In this document: one piece after another, positions 16,249-26,774 of the stretch
How the letters are laid out: each line of letters starts with the position of its first letter
How positions within the stretch are numbered: the first letter of the stretch is position 1
Translations under genes and position numbers: made by a program
Assembly: GCA_001657385.1 (NCBI GenBank)
Contig: LYSZ01000001.1
Coordinates: forward strand, 682,001 to 746,000
Reading direction: 5' to 3'
DNA from: Parvularcula sp. BBD 1991-13
GTDB lineage: Bacteria > Pseudomonadota > Alphaproteobacteria > Caulobacterales > Parvularculaceae
Length of the DNA stretch: 64,000 bases
The notes under the pieces: model-generated
What the model was told of the DNA's origin: nothing
The model's input: the letters and a program-made list of their open reading frames with translations, nothing else
Database searches by the model: none

Positions 16249-18591
16249 CTATTCCACCAGCGCCGGCACATTGCCGTTGTCGTCGCCGCTGTCTTTCGGC
16301 TTTTCGGAGCCTTCAGTGTCCGGAATATACTCGAAGGCGAGCTTGTCGGCGTCGGTCTCATCGACGAGCACCTTAACCACGCCGCCGTTTTTCAGGCTGC
16401 CGAAAAGGATCTCGTCGGCGATCGGCTTCTTGATGTGCTCCTGGATGGTCCGCGACAGCGGGCGGGCGCCCATCTCGTCGTCGAAGCCTTTCTTCGCCAG
16501 CCAGTCGGTCGCGTCCTTGCTGAGTTCGAAGGTGACGCTGCGGTCGGCGAGTTGGGCTTCGAGCTGAAGCACGAATTTCTCGACGATGCGGTTGATGATC
16601 GCCGGGGACAGGCCGGCGAAATTGATGATGGAGTCGAGCCGGTTGCGGAACTCCGGCGTGAACATGCGCCGGATCGCGGCGTCGGTTTCGTCGGATTTCT
16701 TGCCGCCGGCGAAGCCGATGGCGAATTTCGCCGCGTCCGCCGCGCCCGCATTGGTGGTCATGATGATGATCACGTTGCGGAAGTCGATCTTGCGGCCGTT
16801 CGTATCGGTCAACTGGCCGTTGTCCATCACCTGCAGGAGAATGTTGAAAATCTCCGGGTGCGCCTTTTCGATTTCGTCGAGCAGGAGCACCGAATGCGGG
16901 TGCTGGTCCACCGCGTCGGTCAGCAGGCCGCCCTGGTCGAAACCCACATAGCCCGGCGGCGCGCCGATGAGACGCGAGACCGTGTGCCGCTCCATGTATT
17001 CCGACATGTCGAACCGGATCAGTTCGACGCCGAGGGCGAAGCCGAGCTGTTTGGCGACCTCGGTCTTGCCGACGCCCGTCGGCCCGGCGAAGAGATAAGA
17101 GCCGATCGGCTTGTTCGGCTCGCGCAGGCCGGCGCGGCTGAGCTTGATCGCGGCGGCGAGCTGGTCGATCGCCTCGTCCTGGCCGAAGACGACCCGGCGC
17201 AGGTCCTCGCCCAGTTTCTGCAACCGCTCAGTGTCGGATTTCGACACGGATTTCGGCGGGATGCGCGCCATTTTCGCGACAACTTCCTCGATCTCGCCGG
17301 TGTCGATCGTCTTCGCGCGCTTGTCTTCGGGAAACAGCATCTGCCGCGCGCCCGCCTCGTCGATCACGTCGATCGCCTTGTCCGGCAGCTTGCGGTCGGT
17401 CATGTATTTCGACGACAGCTCGGCCGCGGCGCGGATTGCTTCGTTCGTATACGTGATGTTGTGATGATCCTCGAAATAGGGCTTCAGGCCTTCGAGGATT
17501 TTCACCGTGTCCTCCTGGGACGGCTCCAGCACGTCGATTTTTTGGAACCGCCGCGCCAGCGCGCGGTCCTTTTCGAAATGCTGGCGGTATTCCTTGTACG
17601 TCGTCGACCCCATGCAGCGCAGCGCGCCCGATTGCAGCGCCGGTTTCAGCAGATTGGAGGCGTCCATCGCGCCGCCGGACGTGGCGCCGGCGCCGATCAC
17701 GGTATGGATCTCGTCGATGAAGAGGATTGCGTCCTCATGCTCTTCGAGTTCCTTCAGGACCTGTTTGATGCGCTCCTCGAAGTCGCCGCGATAGCGTGTG
17801 CCGGCCAGGAGCGCGCCCATGTCGAGGGCGTAGATGGTGGCGTCGGCCAGGACCTCGGGCACTTCCTCGTCGACGATCTGGCGCGCGAGCCCCTCGGCGA
17901 TGGCGGTCTTGCCGACGCCGGGATCGCCCACCAGGAGCGGGTTGTTCTTGCGCCGGCGGCACAGAACCTGAATCGAGCGCTCGACTTCCGCGCCGCGGCC
18001 GATCAGCGGGTCGATCTTGCCCGCGCGCGCCTTGGCGTTGAGATCAACGCAATAGGCGTCGAGCGCGCTTTCCGTCTTCGGTCCGCCGGGCCCGGCCTCG
18101 GCGGCCTGGTCCTCCGACGCGCCGCGGGGCGGGCGGTTCTGGGTCTCGCCCGGCCGTTTGGCCAGACCGTGGGAGATGTAGTTAACGGCGTCGAAGCGCG
18201 ACATGTCCTGGGCCTGGAGAAAGTGCGCCGCGTGGGATTCGCGCTCGGCGAAAAGCGCGACGAGCACGTTGGCGCCTGTGACTTCCTCGCGTCCGGAGGA
18301 CTGCACGTGAATGACCGCGCGCTGAATGACGCGCTGGAAGCTCGCCGTCGGCTTGGCCTGTTCCTCGTTTTCGAGGGTCAGGTTGGTCAGCTCGTTGTCG
18401 ATGAAGTCGTGAAGGTTCCGGCGCAGAACGTCAAGGTCGACATTGCATGCGCGCATCACCGCGGCGGCGTCGCGGTCGTCGGTCAAGGCCAGCAGGAGGT
18501 GCTCCAGCGTGGCGAGTTCGTGCTCGCGCTCGGTCGCGATGGCGATGGCCCGATGCAGGGCCTCGTCGAGACTTTTGGAAAATGACGCCAA
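16249..18591 (-). CDS. clpA: ATP-dependent Clp protease ATP-binding subunit ClpA, TTG start
   Basis: A 780-residue AAA+ unfoldase that feeds ClpS-delivered N-degron substrates to ClpP. It has an N-terminal Clp repeat domain ([36 protein letters not shown]), AAA-1 with Walker [14 protein letters not shown] and Walker [10 protein letters not shown], and AAA-2 with Walker [15 protein letters not shown] ClpA-type C-terminal domain follows. The start is TTG at 18591 (ASFSKS), supported by GGGAG seven bases upstream and by alignment with other ClpA N-termini. An upstream ATG in frame would add residues encoded inside clpS. clpS ends four bases before the TTG, so they form one operon. Confidence 0.95.
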   Translation of the reverse strand: MASFSKSLDEALHRAIAIATEREHELATLEHLLLALTDDRDAAAVMRACNVDLDVLRRNLHDFIDNELTNLTLENEEQAKPTASFQRVIQRAVIHVQSSGREEVTGANVLVALFAERESHAAHFLQAQDMSRFDAVNYISHGLAKRPGETQNRPPRGASEDQAAEAGPGGPKTESALDAYCVDLNAKARAGKIDPLIGRGAEVERSIQVLCRRRKNNPLLVGDPGVGKTAIAEGLARQIVDEEVPEVLADATIYALDMGALLAGTRYRGDFEERIKQVLKELEEHEDAILFIDEIHTVIGAGATSGGAMDASNLLKPALQSGALRCMGSTTYKEYRQHFEKDRALARRFQKIDVLEPSQEDTVKILEGLKPYFEDHHNITYTNEAIRAAAELSSKYMTDRKLPDKAIDVIDEAGARQMLFPEDKRAKTIDTGEIEEVVAKMARIPPKSVSKSDTERLQKLGEDLRRVVFGQDEAIDQLAAAIKLSRAGLREPNKPIGSYLFAGPTGVGKTEVAKQLGFALGVELIRFDMSEYMERHTVSRLIGAPPGYVGFDQGGLLTDAVDQHPHSVLLLDEIEKAHPEIFNILLQVMDNGQLTDTNGRKIDFRNVIIIMTTNAGAADAAKFAIGFAGGKKSDETDAAIRRMFTPEFRNRLDSIINFAGLSPAIINRIVEKFVLQLEAQLADRSVTFELSKDATDWLAKKGFDDEMGARPLSRTIQEHIKKPIADEILFGSLKNGGVVKVLVDETDADKLAFEYIPDTEGSEKPKDSGDDNGNVPALVE

Positions 18592-18595
18592 CTGA

Positions 18596-18925
18596 CTACT
18601 CCCGTTCCATGGTGCATTGCAGGGGATGCTGATTGCGCCGCGACAGCTCCATGACCTGCGCAACTTTCGTCTCGGCGATTTCGTAAGTGTAAACGCCGCA
18701 TACGCCGACGCCGTTCTGATGAACGTGCAGCATGACGCGGACCGCTTCTTCCGGATCTTTCTTGAAAATGGCCTGAAGCAGCCACACGACGAATTCCTGC
18801 GGCGTGTAGTCGTCGTTCAGCAGGAGCACCTTGTAAAGCGATGGCCGCTTGGTCTTCGGCGCGGTCTTCGTGACGACGCCGACGCCCTGTCCCGGCTCCT
18901 GATCGTTTTCCTGGTCCTCAGCCAT
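18596..18925 (-). CDS. clpS: ClpS N-end rule adaptor
   Basis: A 109-residue adaptor that binds N-terminal bulky hydrophobic residues and delivers substrates to ClpA. The core has [19 protein letters not shown], with the Asn-Asp-Asp of the N-degron pocket, then [20 protein letters not shown] with the pocket His residues. An unstructured acidic N-terminus of about 30 residues comes first. It is followed directly by clpA. The promoter is not obvious in the upstream 470-base spacer. Confidence 0.96.
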   Translation of the reverse strand: MAEDQENDQEPGQGVGVVTKTAPKTKRPSLYKVLLLNDDYTPQEFVVWLLQAIFKKDPEEAVRVMLHVHQNGVGVCGVYTYEIAETKVAQVMELSRRNQHPLQCTMERE

Positions 18926-19200
18926 AACCTCTTATATTTCCAAAAAACGCTTTCAACACCGTTACGCTGCGCGCCCGGCGGCGTCGCTCAGCGCTTCATA
19001 GATATGTAACCACGTAAGGTTGAAAAGACGCAAATGGTGTTTTTGCCGATTCCCGTGAGGATTTGGCGCGCGTCGCTAGGACGCGGCGGGCGCGCCCTTC
19101 CCGCCTGCACGACCCGATCGCCGCGCGGCGCGGCGTTAGAGCAGCGTCGCCGGAACCAGACGGAACAAAGCGTTTTCACGGTTTTATGAACGGCGCTGGC

Positions 19201-19299
19201 TGCAGATCCGATTGCAGATCGGGTCGAGGGTCTGATTGCGGATCTGACCGGGGATCCGTCTGTGCCGGGGATCCGTCTGTAAAGAGGATCTCGCTGCAA
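19201..19299. repeat. 12-bp and 17-bp tandem repeats with regularly spaced GATC
   Basis: Four 12-base units (TGCAGATCCGAT, TGCAGATCGGGT, CGAGGGTCTGAT, TGCGGATCTGAC) fill 19201-19248. Two 17-base units built on CGGGGATCCGTCTGT follow from 19249, with a decayed third. Six GATC sites fall in about 85 bases. It sits just downstream of the phasin terminator. Confidence 0.8.
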
Positions 19300-19332
19300 A
19301 AATAGCGAAGCCCGGCGCTGTGGCCGGGCTTC
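19298..19332 (-). terminator. intrinsic terminator of the phasin gene
   Basis: Read on the minus strand, a perfect 10-bp stem (GAAGCCCGGC / GCCGGGCTTC) with loop CACAGC is followed by GCTATTTTT. It lies about 65 bases past the phasin stop codon. Confidence 0.85.
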
Positions 19333-19398
19333 GGGTACGCTACTGACGCTACTGATCTACTGACGCAACAAGGTACAAACTCTTGACGCGGCGTAGGC

Positions 19399-19845
19399 TT
19401 ACGGACGGTACGCCTGAACTTTTTCGACGAACTCGCCATAATGCGCCGTCAGGGGCTCGACGGTTTCTTTCGCGGTCTCGATGACGATGTCGGTGACTTT
19501 GCTGACCTGTCCGAGATTGGCTTCGATCGTCTTACGCACGAGTTCGCGGTTGAGTTCAACCGCTTCCTGAACGTTGCTCGCCGCGCTCGCCGCTTTCGCG
19601 TTTTCAAGGCCTTCTTCCAGCGCCGTCTTGGTGAACGTCGATTGTTCGGACGTCAGCTTTTCGAAACCCTTGGCGAAAGCGCCGGCGGAAGCCATCACCG
19701 CCTCGACGGAGCCTTTCTGGAAATCCGCCATGGCGGTCATGCTCTCGGCGATCTTCTCGTAACCTTCCTTGAAGGTCTCCGGGTTGATGTTCATCATCTT
19801 TTCGAACGCATCCGCGCCGTTCGCGGTTTTCTTGCTCGCAGCCAT
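19399..19845 (-). CDS. phasin family protein
   Basis: A 148-residue, almost wholly helical protein with the phasin pattern: MMNINPETFKEGYEKIAESM followed by amphipathic repeats ending TVEPLTAHYGEFVEKVQAY. There are no cysteines and no signal peptide. Phasins coat polyhydroxyalkanoate granules; no PHA synthase or depolymerase is in the window, so granule function is inferred from the family only. The ATG follows AAAGGAG. A strong promoter and an intrinsic terminator frame the gene, so it is monocistronic. Confidence 0.88.
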   Translation of the reverse strand: MAASKKTANGADAFEKMMNINPETFKEGYEKIAESMTAMADFQKGSVEAVMASAGAFAKGFEKLTSEQSTFTKTALEEGLENAKAASAASNVQEAVELNRELVRKTIEANLGQVSKVTDIVIETAKETVEPLTAHYGEFVEKVQAYRP

Positions 19846-19948
19846 TGCCGGCTCCTTTCCGATAAACCTGCGCCGTTAGCGCAACAGGCTGTTAATGCTG
19901 TACTTTACCTAACTGTGCGCATCCCGTGAAATGCGCTTTGTGCAGTGC

Positions 19949-19976
19949 AACATAAGCCTGCCCGCAACCATGTCAA
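19949..19976 (-). promoter_or_regulatory. sigma70-type promoter for the phasin gene
   Basis: On the minus strand TTGACA and TATGTT are 16 bases apart, about 100 bases before the phasin ATG. The segment between promoter and gene carries TGCACTGCA and other TGC-rich stretches; PhaR repressors bind TGC-rich sites in phasin promoters of related bacteria, so an operator there is possible but unproven. Confidence 0.75.
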
Positions 19977-20027
19977 GGGGCTTTTGCTGCGCCGCACAAA
20001 AATAAATCCGGAATGGTAAAGGCTTTG

Positions 20028-20042
20028 TTAAGAATGCGTTTA
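20028..20042. promoter_or_regulatory. CtrA-like site upstream of the D,D-carboxypeptidase
   Basis: TTAA-N7-TTTA has the same one-mismatch form as the site upstream of divK, and a further TTAAC half-site lies at about 20059-20063. It is about 250 bases before the carboxypeptidase start, in a 442-base spacer that otherwise holds only the phasin promoter. Motif match only. Confidence 0.35.
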
Positions 20043-20287
20043 CTGCGTTGGGCGATCCTTAACCCTGACGACGGAAAACGGCACGGGGCTTGCTCAACAT
20101 TCATCATGGATGGGGCGCATCGCTGATAAGGCGGCTCGCGCGCCGCGATGCGTCGGCGTGGCGTGTTCGGCGGCCGGCGACTGCGGCGATCAAAACGCCG
20201 CGAGCCGCATGGCCGATGTCGCGCAAAAGTCAGGGCGGGGGCGCTCGTCTTATTGAAAACCGTACCGGAATGGGCGAGGGTCGCGAA

Positions 20288-21805
20288 ATGACAGTTTTCT
20301 TGCGGTTTGCGGCGGCACTGGTCTGTGTTGCATTGGCGTCGGCGCTGGGCGCCGCACCCGCATACGCCAATTCGAAATACGCCGCTTTCGTCGTGCACGC
20401 CGACTCCGGCGATGTCCTGTTCGACCGGTATTCGACGGGCCGCCGCTACCCCGCCTCGCTCACCAAGGTCATGACCCTTTACCTCCTGTTCGAGCAACTG
20501 GAAGCCGGCGACGTCACTCTTAACACGAAGCTTAAAATTTCCGCCCGAGCGGCGGGCCAGCCGCCGTCGAAACTCGGGCTGAACGCCGGCTCGACCATCA
20601 CCGTGGAAGACGCGATCAAGGCGCTTGTGGTGCGCTCGGCCAATGACGTCGCGGTCGTGGTCGCCGAGCACATATCCGGCTCGGAGTGGAAATTCGCCCA
20701 GAAGATGACTGAGCGCGCCCGTGATCTTGGCATGCGGCGCACGGTGTTTCGCAACGCATCCGGCCTGCCCAATTCGAAACAGGTGACGACAGCGCGCGAC
20801 ATGGCGACCCTGGCCGCGCGCATGTCGCAGGATTTTCCGCAATATTTCCATTACTTCAGGACCACGCGCTTCGCCTGGAACGGGCGCACCTACCGCACGC
20901 ACAACAAGCTTATCGAGTCGTTCGAAGGGGCGACCGGGCTGAAAACCGGCTACACAAGGCGGTCGGGCTTCAATCTGGCGACCACCGCCGAACGCGACGG
21001 CCAGCGCCTGATCGGCGTGGTTCTCGGCGGGCGCTCCGGCGTGACCCGCGACCGCCACATGCGCGACATCATGAACCGCGCCTTCGCGGAGATCGAGAAA
21101 CGGCCGACGCTGATCGCCGCCCTGCACCGCCGCAAGCCCGAGCCGCGGCTGAAACCGACCCTCATGGCGAAGATCGAGGCGGAACGCGCCGCGCCGACCG
21201 TCGGCGGCAACGAAGCGCTGCGCAACGAGATCCGCCTCGCCGCCGCCGCCCTTGGCGGCGAGACGCCTGCGCCGCCTCCCGCTGAACATGCTCCCGCTGA
21301 ACAGGCGGTCGCTGAACAGGCCGACGCCGCCGGTCCGGACATCCTCGGCGTGCTGATCGCCTCGACTGCCGAATCCCGGGGCTTCGCCTCGCAGAGCGCG
21401 CAGCTTCGGACCGCCCCGACGGACGATTTCAACGAGTATGAACGCAACCGGCTCGCGGCGCTGATATCGCAAGTCGATCCGCGCGGCGAAGGCGATCTCG
21501 AATCGCTGCTTGAAGCGCAATGGAGCGTGCAGATCGGCGCCTATTCCACCAAGGCGCTGGCGCAGCGCGAGCTTGAGGAAGCGGTTCTGAAGGCCGGGCT
21601 GTCGGACCGCGCCCGCATGGTCACCCCGATGCGCAAGGAAGACGGCGCCGCCCTTTACCGCGCGCGCATCACCGCGATGACGGAAGGCGAAGCCAACCTC
21701 GCCTGCGAGACGCTGAAAAAGAAAAACATCGCCTGCTTCGTCGTCTCCGACGCATCGCAAGCATCCGGCGTCAAAGCATTCGGCTTGGCCGGCGACGCGC
21801 AATAA
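20288..21805 (+). CDS. D-alanyl-D-alanine carboxypeptidase with C-terminal SPOR domain
   Basis: A 505-residue periplasmic penicillin-binding protein of the DacA/DacF (S11) family. A signal peptide (1-24, APAYANS) is followed by the S11 domain with nucleophile motif ASLTKVM (SxxK), SAN in VVRSANDVAVVV (SxN) and KTG in LKTGYTRRSGFN. It trims the terminal D-Ala of peptidoglycan stems. A long Ala/Glu-rich linker with AEHAPAEQAVAEQA repeats leads to a SPOR domain (WSVQIGAYSTKALAQREL onward), which binds denuded glycan at the septum, so action at the division site is likely. The ATG chosen is preceded by GAGGG at eight bases. Confidence 0.93.
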   Translation: MTVFLRFAAALVCVALASALGAAPAYANSKYAAFVVHADSGDVLFDRYSTGRRYPASLTKVMTLYLLFEQLEAGDVTLNTKLKISARAAGQPPSKLGLNAGSTITVEDAIKALVVRSANDVAVVVAEHISGSEWKFAQKMTERARDLGMRRTVFRNASGLPNSKQVTTARDMATLAARMSQDFPQYFHYFRTTRFAWNGRTYRTHNKLIESFEGATGLKTGYTRRSGFNLATTAERDGQRLIGVVLGGRSGVTRDRHMRDIMNRAFAEIEKRPTLIAALHRRKPEPRLKPTLMAKIEAERAAPTVGGNEALRNEIRLAAAALGGETPAPPPAEHAPAEQAVAEQADAAGPDILGVLIASTAESRGFASQSAQLRTAPTDDFNEYERNRLAALISQVDPRGEGDLESLLEAQWSVQIGAYSTKALAQRELEEAVLKAGLSDRARMVTPMRKEDGAALYRARITAMTEGEANLACETLKKKNIACFVVSDASQASGVKAFGLAGDAQ

Positions 21806-22043
21806 GCGCCCGTCAGGCAAGCTTTCCGGGGCGCGCTATCACGAGACAAGGCGCTCAAGGCGCGCGCCGCGTCACCCGTCTCGATGATCCTTTGCCGATG
21901 ATCCTTGGTCCGTGATCCTTGCCGCATGGCGACAGTCCCCGTCGGCGACCGCGCCGTGTCCGGACAAGCCGCCGCCGCAACATCTTTTTTGCACTCGCAG
22001 GACGCATCGCCTATGGTGCGTATCCCATTTTCGGGAGGAAACA

Positions 22044-24002
<1,959 letters not shown>

Positions 24003-24009
24003 ATTCTGC

Positions 24010-24040
24010 CCCGAAAGCGCTGTCGGATGGCGCTTTCGGG
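24010..24040 (+). terminator. hairpin after acs (probable terminator)
   Basis: A perfect 11-bp stem (CCCGAAAGCGC / GCGCTTTCGGG) with a 9-base loop begins eight bases after the acs stop. There is no T run, so it may act as a Rho-assisted or mRNA 3'-end structure rather than a classical intrinsic terminator. Confidence 0.6.
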
Positions 24041-24110
24041 CCGTCCGGGTAGGAAACTGGCGCCGCCCTGGAGGAAAATGGCGAAGAACAGATATGATAA
24101 TAATTATTAC

Positions 24111-24139
24111 TTGCACTTTTGCACCAGGCGCGCTACAAA
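24111..24139 (+). promoter_or_regulatory. sigma70-type promoter for the Cys/Met PLP enzyme
   Basis: TTGCAC and TACAAA are separated by exactly 17 bases, just after an A/T-rich stretch (24096-24110) that could serve as an UP-like element. It would give a leader of nearly 200 bases before the coding region at 24344. Confidence 0.65.
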
Positions 24140-24151
24140 TTCTCTTGCGTA

Positions 24152-24281
24152 TCCTCGATAGGGCGAGCCCGTTTCCCTCCTCGATATCCGACGGGCTCGC
24201 CCGCCCCTCTTCCTCTGCATAAAGAACGATCGCGGGAGACGGCCCGCCGGGCGACCCTTCCGTCCCACGCCTGCCGTCTCC
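24152..24281 (+). promoter_or_regulatory. structured leader with two stable hairpins
   Basis: Immediately after the predicted transcription start come two inverted repeats. The first is a perfect 12-bp stem, 24161-24172 with 24191-24202, loop 18 bases. The second is a 9-bp stem, 24235-24243 with 24273-24281. The 9-mer TCCTCGATA occurs just before the first stem and again inside its loop. The leader lies ahead of a sulfur amino-acid enzyme. I could not match it to SAM-II or other riboswitches I know; it could be an attenuator, a riboswitch or a protein site. Confidence 0.5.
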
Positions 24282-24343
24282 TGAAGGCTGGTCATTTGCC
24301 GCGCCGCGCGTTAGGGCGTACCGGCAAAAAGTCGAGGCCCGCC

Positions 24344-25540
24344 ATGACCGACCGAAACCCGCCCGATCCGAAGTCGTCCGATCTGAACAACCGTCCCGCG
24401 TTCGCCACCCGCGTCATCCATGCGGGTCAGTCGCCGGATCCGACCACCGGCGCAGTGATGCAGCCGATCTACCAGACGTCGACCTATGCGCAGGAGAGCC
24501 CCGGCGTTCACAAGGGTTTCGTTTACGCCCGCGGCGCGAACCCGACCCGTTTCGCCTACGAACGGTGCATCGCCGATCTGGAAAACGGAACGCGCGGCTT
24601 TGCCTTCGCCTCCGGCATGGGGGCGATTTCAACCATGCTGGAGCTGTTCCCCGCGGGCGCGGGCGTCATCGCCATGGACGACGTGTATGGCGGCACCTAC
24701 CGGTTGTTCGAAAAGGTGCGCCGCCAGTCGGCGGGCCTTTCCTTCACTTATGTCGACCTCACCGATCCGGCGAAGTTCGAAGCGGCGCTGACGCCGGAGA
24801 CGAAGCTTGTCTGGCTCGAGACGCCGACCAACCCGCTGCTCAAGATCGTCGATATCGAGGCGATCGCAGCGATCGCGCGCAAACGCGGCGTCGTCGTCGG
24901 CTGCGACAACACCTTTGCTTCGCCTTACTGCCAGCGTCCCCTTGATTACGGCGCGGACATCGTCATGCACTCGGCGACAAAGTATCTCGGCGGCCACTCC
25001 GACGTCATCGGCGGCGTCCTTGTGGTCAGGGACGACGACCTCGCCGACCGTCTCGCCTTTCTGCAGAACTCCGTCGGCGCGATCCAGGCGCCGTTCGATT
25101 CCTTTCTGGCGCTCCGTGGGCTGAAGACCCTCGCCCTGCGCCTGGAACGGTCGAGTTCCAACGCCATGGCGCTGGCCGAATGGCTGGAGGCTCATCCGGC
25201 GATCGCCAGCGTCAGCTATCCCGGGCTGGCATCTCATCCGGGCCATGAGATCGCCGCGCGGCAGATGAACGCGTTCGGCGGCATGGTGACGATCTTCCTC
25301 AAGGGCGGTCTCGACGCGGCCCGGACAATGCTGGAGCGGGTCTCGCTCTTCACCCTGGCGGAAAGCCTCGGCGGGGTCGAAAGCCTGATCGAGCATCCGG
25401 GCATCATGACCCACGCCTCCATCCCGCCGGAACGCCGCGCCGAGCTTGGCGTCGACGACGCGCTGGTGCGCCTGTCGGTGGGGATCGAGGATCTTGAGGA
25501 CCTGCGCGGCGACCTCGATCAGGCGCTGGCGGGGCTCTGA
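24344..25540 (+). CDS. Cys/Met-metabolism PLP-dependent enzyme (cystathionine gamma-lyase/synthase type)
   Basis: A 398-residue trans-sulfuration family enzyme. Family blocks are RVIHAGQSPDPTTGAVMQPI, TSTYAQESPG, YARGANPTR, the ASGMGAIST loop, WLETPTNPLLKIVDI, the PLP lysine in MHSATKYLGGHSDVIGG and SLGGVESLIEHPGIMTHAS near the C-terminus. Cystathionine gamma-lyase, gamma-synthase, beta-lyase and methionine gamma-lyase cannot be separated confidently by eye; the overall pattern is closest to gamma-lyase/gamma-synthase. The ATG is preceded by GAGG. It has its own promoter and a structured leader. Confidence 0.87.
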   Translation: MTDRNPPDPKSSDLNNRPAFATRVIHAGQSPDPTTGAVMQPIYQTSTYAQESPGVHKGFVYARGANPTRFAYERCIADLENGTRGFAFASGMGAISTMLELFPAGAGVIAMDDVYGGTYRLFEKVRRQSAGLSFTYVDLTDPAKFEAALTPETKLVWLETPTNPLLKIVDIEAIAAIARKRGVVVGCDNTFASPYCQRPLDYGADIVMHSATKYLGGHSDVIGGVLVVRDDDLADRLAFLQNSVGAIQAPFDSFLALRGLKTLALRLERSSSNAMALAEWLEAHPAIASVSYPGLASHPGHEIAARQMNAFGGMVTIFLKGGLDAARTMLERVSLFTLAESLGGVESLIEHPGIMTHASIPPERRAELGVDDALVRLSVGIEDLEDLRGDLDQALAGL

Positions 25541-25636
25541 TCCCTGCGGCGCCGCGTGCGCCGGGGCCACCGGCCCGACGCTCAAAACAAAGCCCCCTTG
25601 CGCGGCGCCGGATGATCGCGCGGGCCGCAAGCGGCT

Positions 25637-26560
25637 CTAACGCCCCTCGGCTCGCATCTCCGCCGCCACGGCGCGGATGTTGAGAGCGCTCAGGGGCGGG
25701 ATTTCGGCGACGATCGGGTAATCCGGGTACAATGCATCCATTTCCGCCGCGATGGTCTCGACCTGCGCATCGCTCAGCGCATCGGCTCCCTGACGCGCGG
25801 CGATGAGCCGGCGCAGGTCCTCCAGCCATCGCCGCTGGCCGCGCAGAAGCGTTTCGAATTCGCCGGACGCCCCGTGACCGGGATAGACGACCGGCGCGCG
25901 GGCGGCGTAATCCGCGACGACGCGCTCGATCTGTTCGATCCAGGCCGCCGAGCGGCCTTCGAGCAGGAAGCCCGTCATTTCATGCGCCACCAGATCCCCG
26001 ACGAACAGGGCGTTTTCCGACGGCGCATAGACCATGGTCATGGTCTCGGCTTCGCCGGCGCCGATTTCGTCGATGACGAGGTCGACCGAACCGAGCCGCA
26101 GCGTTTCCCCATCCTCGACCGGCACGGTCGGCGCGGCGAATACGTCCGGCGTGTCGTGGGGCATCGCCGCGCGCGTCGCCGCCTGATAGCCGTTTGAGTC
26201 CGTGCGGATGACCGCCGTCGTCCGCGCGGAGGCGTAAACGGGCGCGTCGGGATAGGCTTCGACAATCGCGGCGAGCCCGCCGAAATGGTCCGGATGCGGA
26301 TGGGTGATGACGACGCCGAGCAGCGGCTTGCCGGTCGCCGCGATCGCCGCCGCCGCCCCCGCGCCGGCGGACATCGAGCGTTGCGCGTCGATCAGCACGA
26401 CGCCGTCCCTCGCCTCGACTAGCCAGGAGTTGACGGACGCCTGGCCCGGCGCGGCGTAACGCTGCACGGCGAACGGGTCTTCAGCGTCCGGATCAGTCCC
26501 GCACGCGGCCGCGCCGCAGCCAATGGCGAAAAACACGATAGCGTGATTGAAAGCCTGCAT
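25637..26560 (-). CDS. metallo-beta-lactamase-fold hydrolase, probable lipoprotein
   Basis: A 307-residue protein with an N-terminal signal ending in a lipobox-like AAACG (Cys near residue 17). The MBL metal site is seen in VVITHPHPDHFGG (HxHxDH), the GDLVAHEM segment (Asp ligand) and VVYPGHG (His ligand). The fold covers hydrolases, lactonases and glyoxalase II-like enzymes; the substrate here is unknown. The ATG giving the signal peptide is chosen over an upstream ATG 33 bases earlier. It is divergent from the AGCS symporter gene. Confidence 0.85.
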   Translation of the reverse strand: MQAFNHAIVFFAIGCGAAACGTDPDAEDPFAVQRYAAPGQASVNSWLVEARDGVVLIDAQRSMSAGAGAAAAIAATGKPLLGVVITHPHPDHFGGLAAIVEAYPDAPVYASARTTAVIRTDSNGYQAATRAAMPHDTPDVFAAPTVPVEDGETLRLGSVDLVIDEIGAGEAETMTMVYAPSENALFVGDLVAHEMTGFLLEGRSAAWIEQIERVVADYAARAPVVYPGHGASGEFETLLRGQRRWLEDLRRLIAARQGADALSDAQVETIAAEMDALYPDYPIVAEIPPLSALNIRAVAAEMRAEGR

Positions 26561-26774
26561 GGTTCTTTCCCGGATCGTATGCGCGCCCGGCAACCATATG
26601 ATCGCCGGCGGCGGCGCGCTTGCGCGAACCGATCAATCTTTTGCAGGAACCGTGCAGGAACAGGCGCTACAGGCGCGGACCGGAAAAAGCGGTAAAACAG
26701 TGACATGCGCGGCGAACTTGCTACATTGCCGCCTTTCTCGACGGCGTTGCGGCGCCATGGAAAGGACGGTTTTC

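Larger units (their letters stand above)
18926..19398. other. 473-base spacer between clpS and the phasin gene
   Basis: No convincing gene lies here. The clpS-proximal part (18926-19060) should contain the clpSA promoter, but no clean -35/-10 pair stood out. The middle (19195-19300) holds short tandem repeats rich in GATC. The phasin-proximal part carries the phasin terminator (19298-19332). A short open frame on the + strand at 19063-19305 runs through the repeat, lacks a ribosome binding site and looks non-coding. Confidence 0.6.

Noticed and set aside
16165-18585. An 806-codon open frame on the plus strand opposite clpA
   Set aside because: It is a shadow of clpA, which is certain. Composition (Arg, Val, Asp rich) shows an antisense frame.
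19063-19305. Open frame encoding Gly/Ser/Asp/Cys repeats
   Set aside because: It only follows the 12/17-bp DNA repeat, has no ribosome binding site and runs over the phasin terminator.
24010-24343. SAM-II riboswitch upstream of the PLP enzyme gene
   Set aside because: Hairpins are present, but the pseudoknot consensus of SAM-II was not recognised; reported only as an unassigned structured leader.
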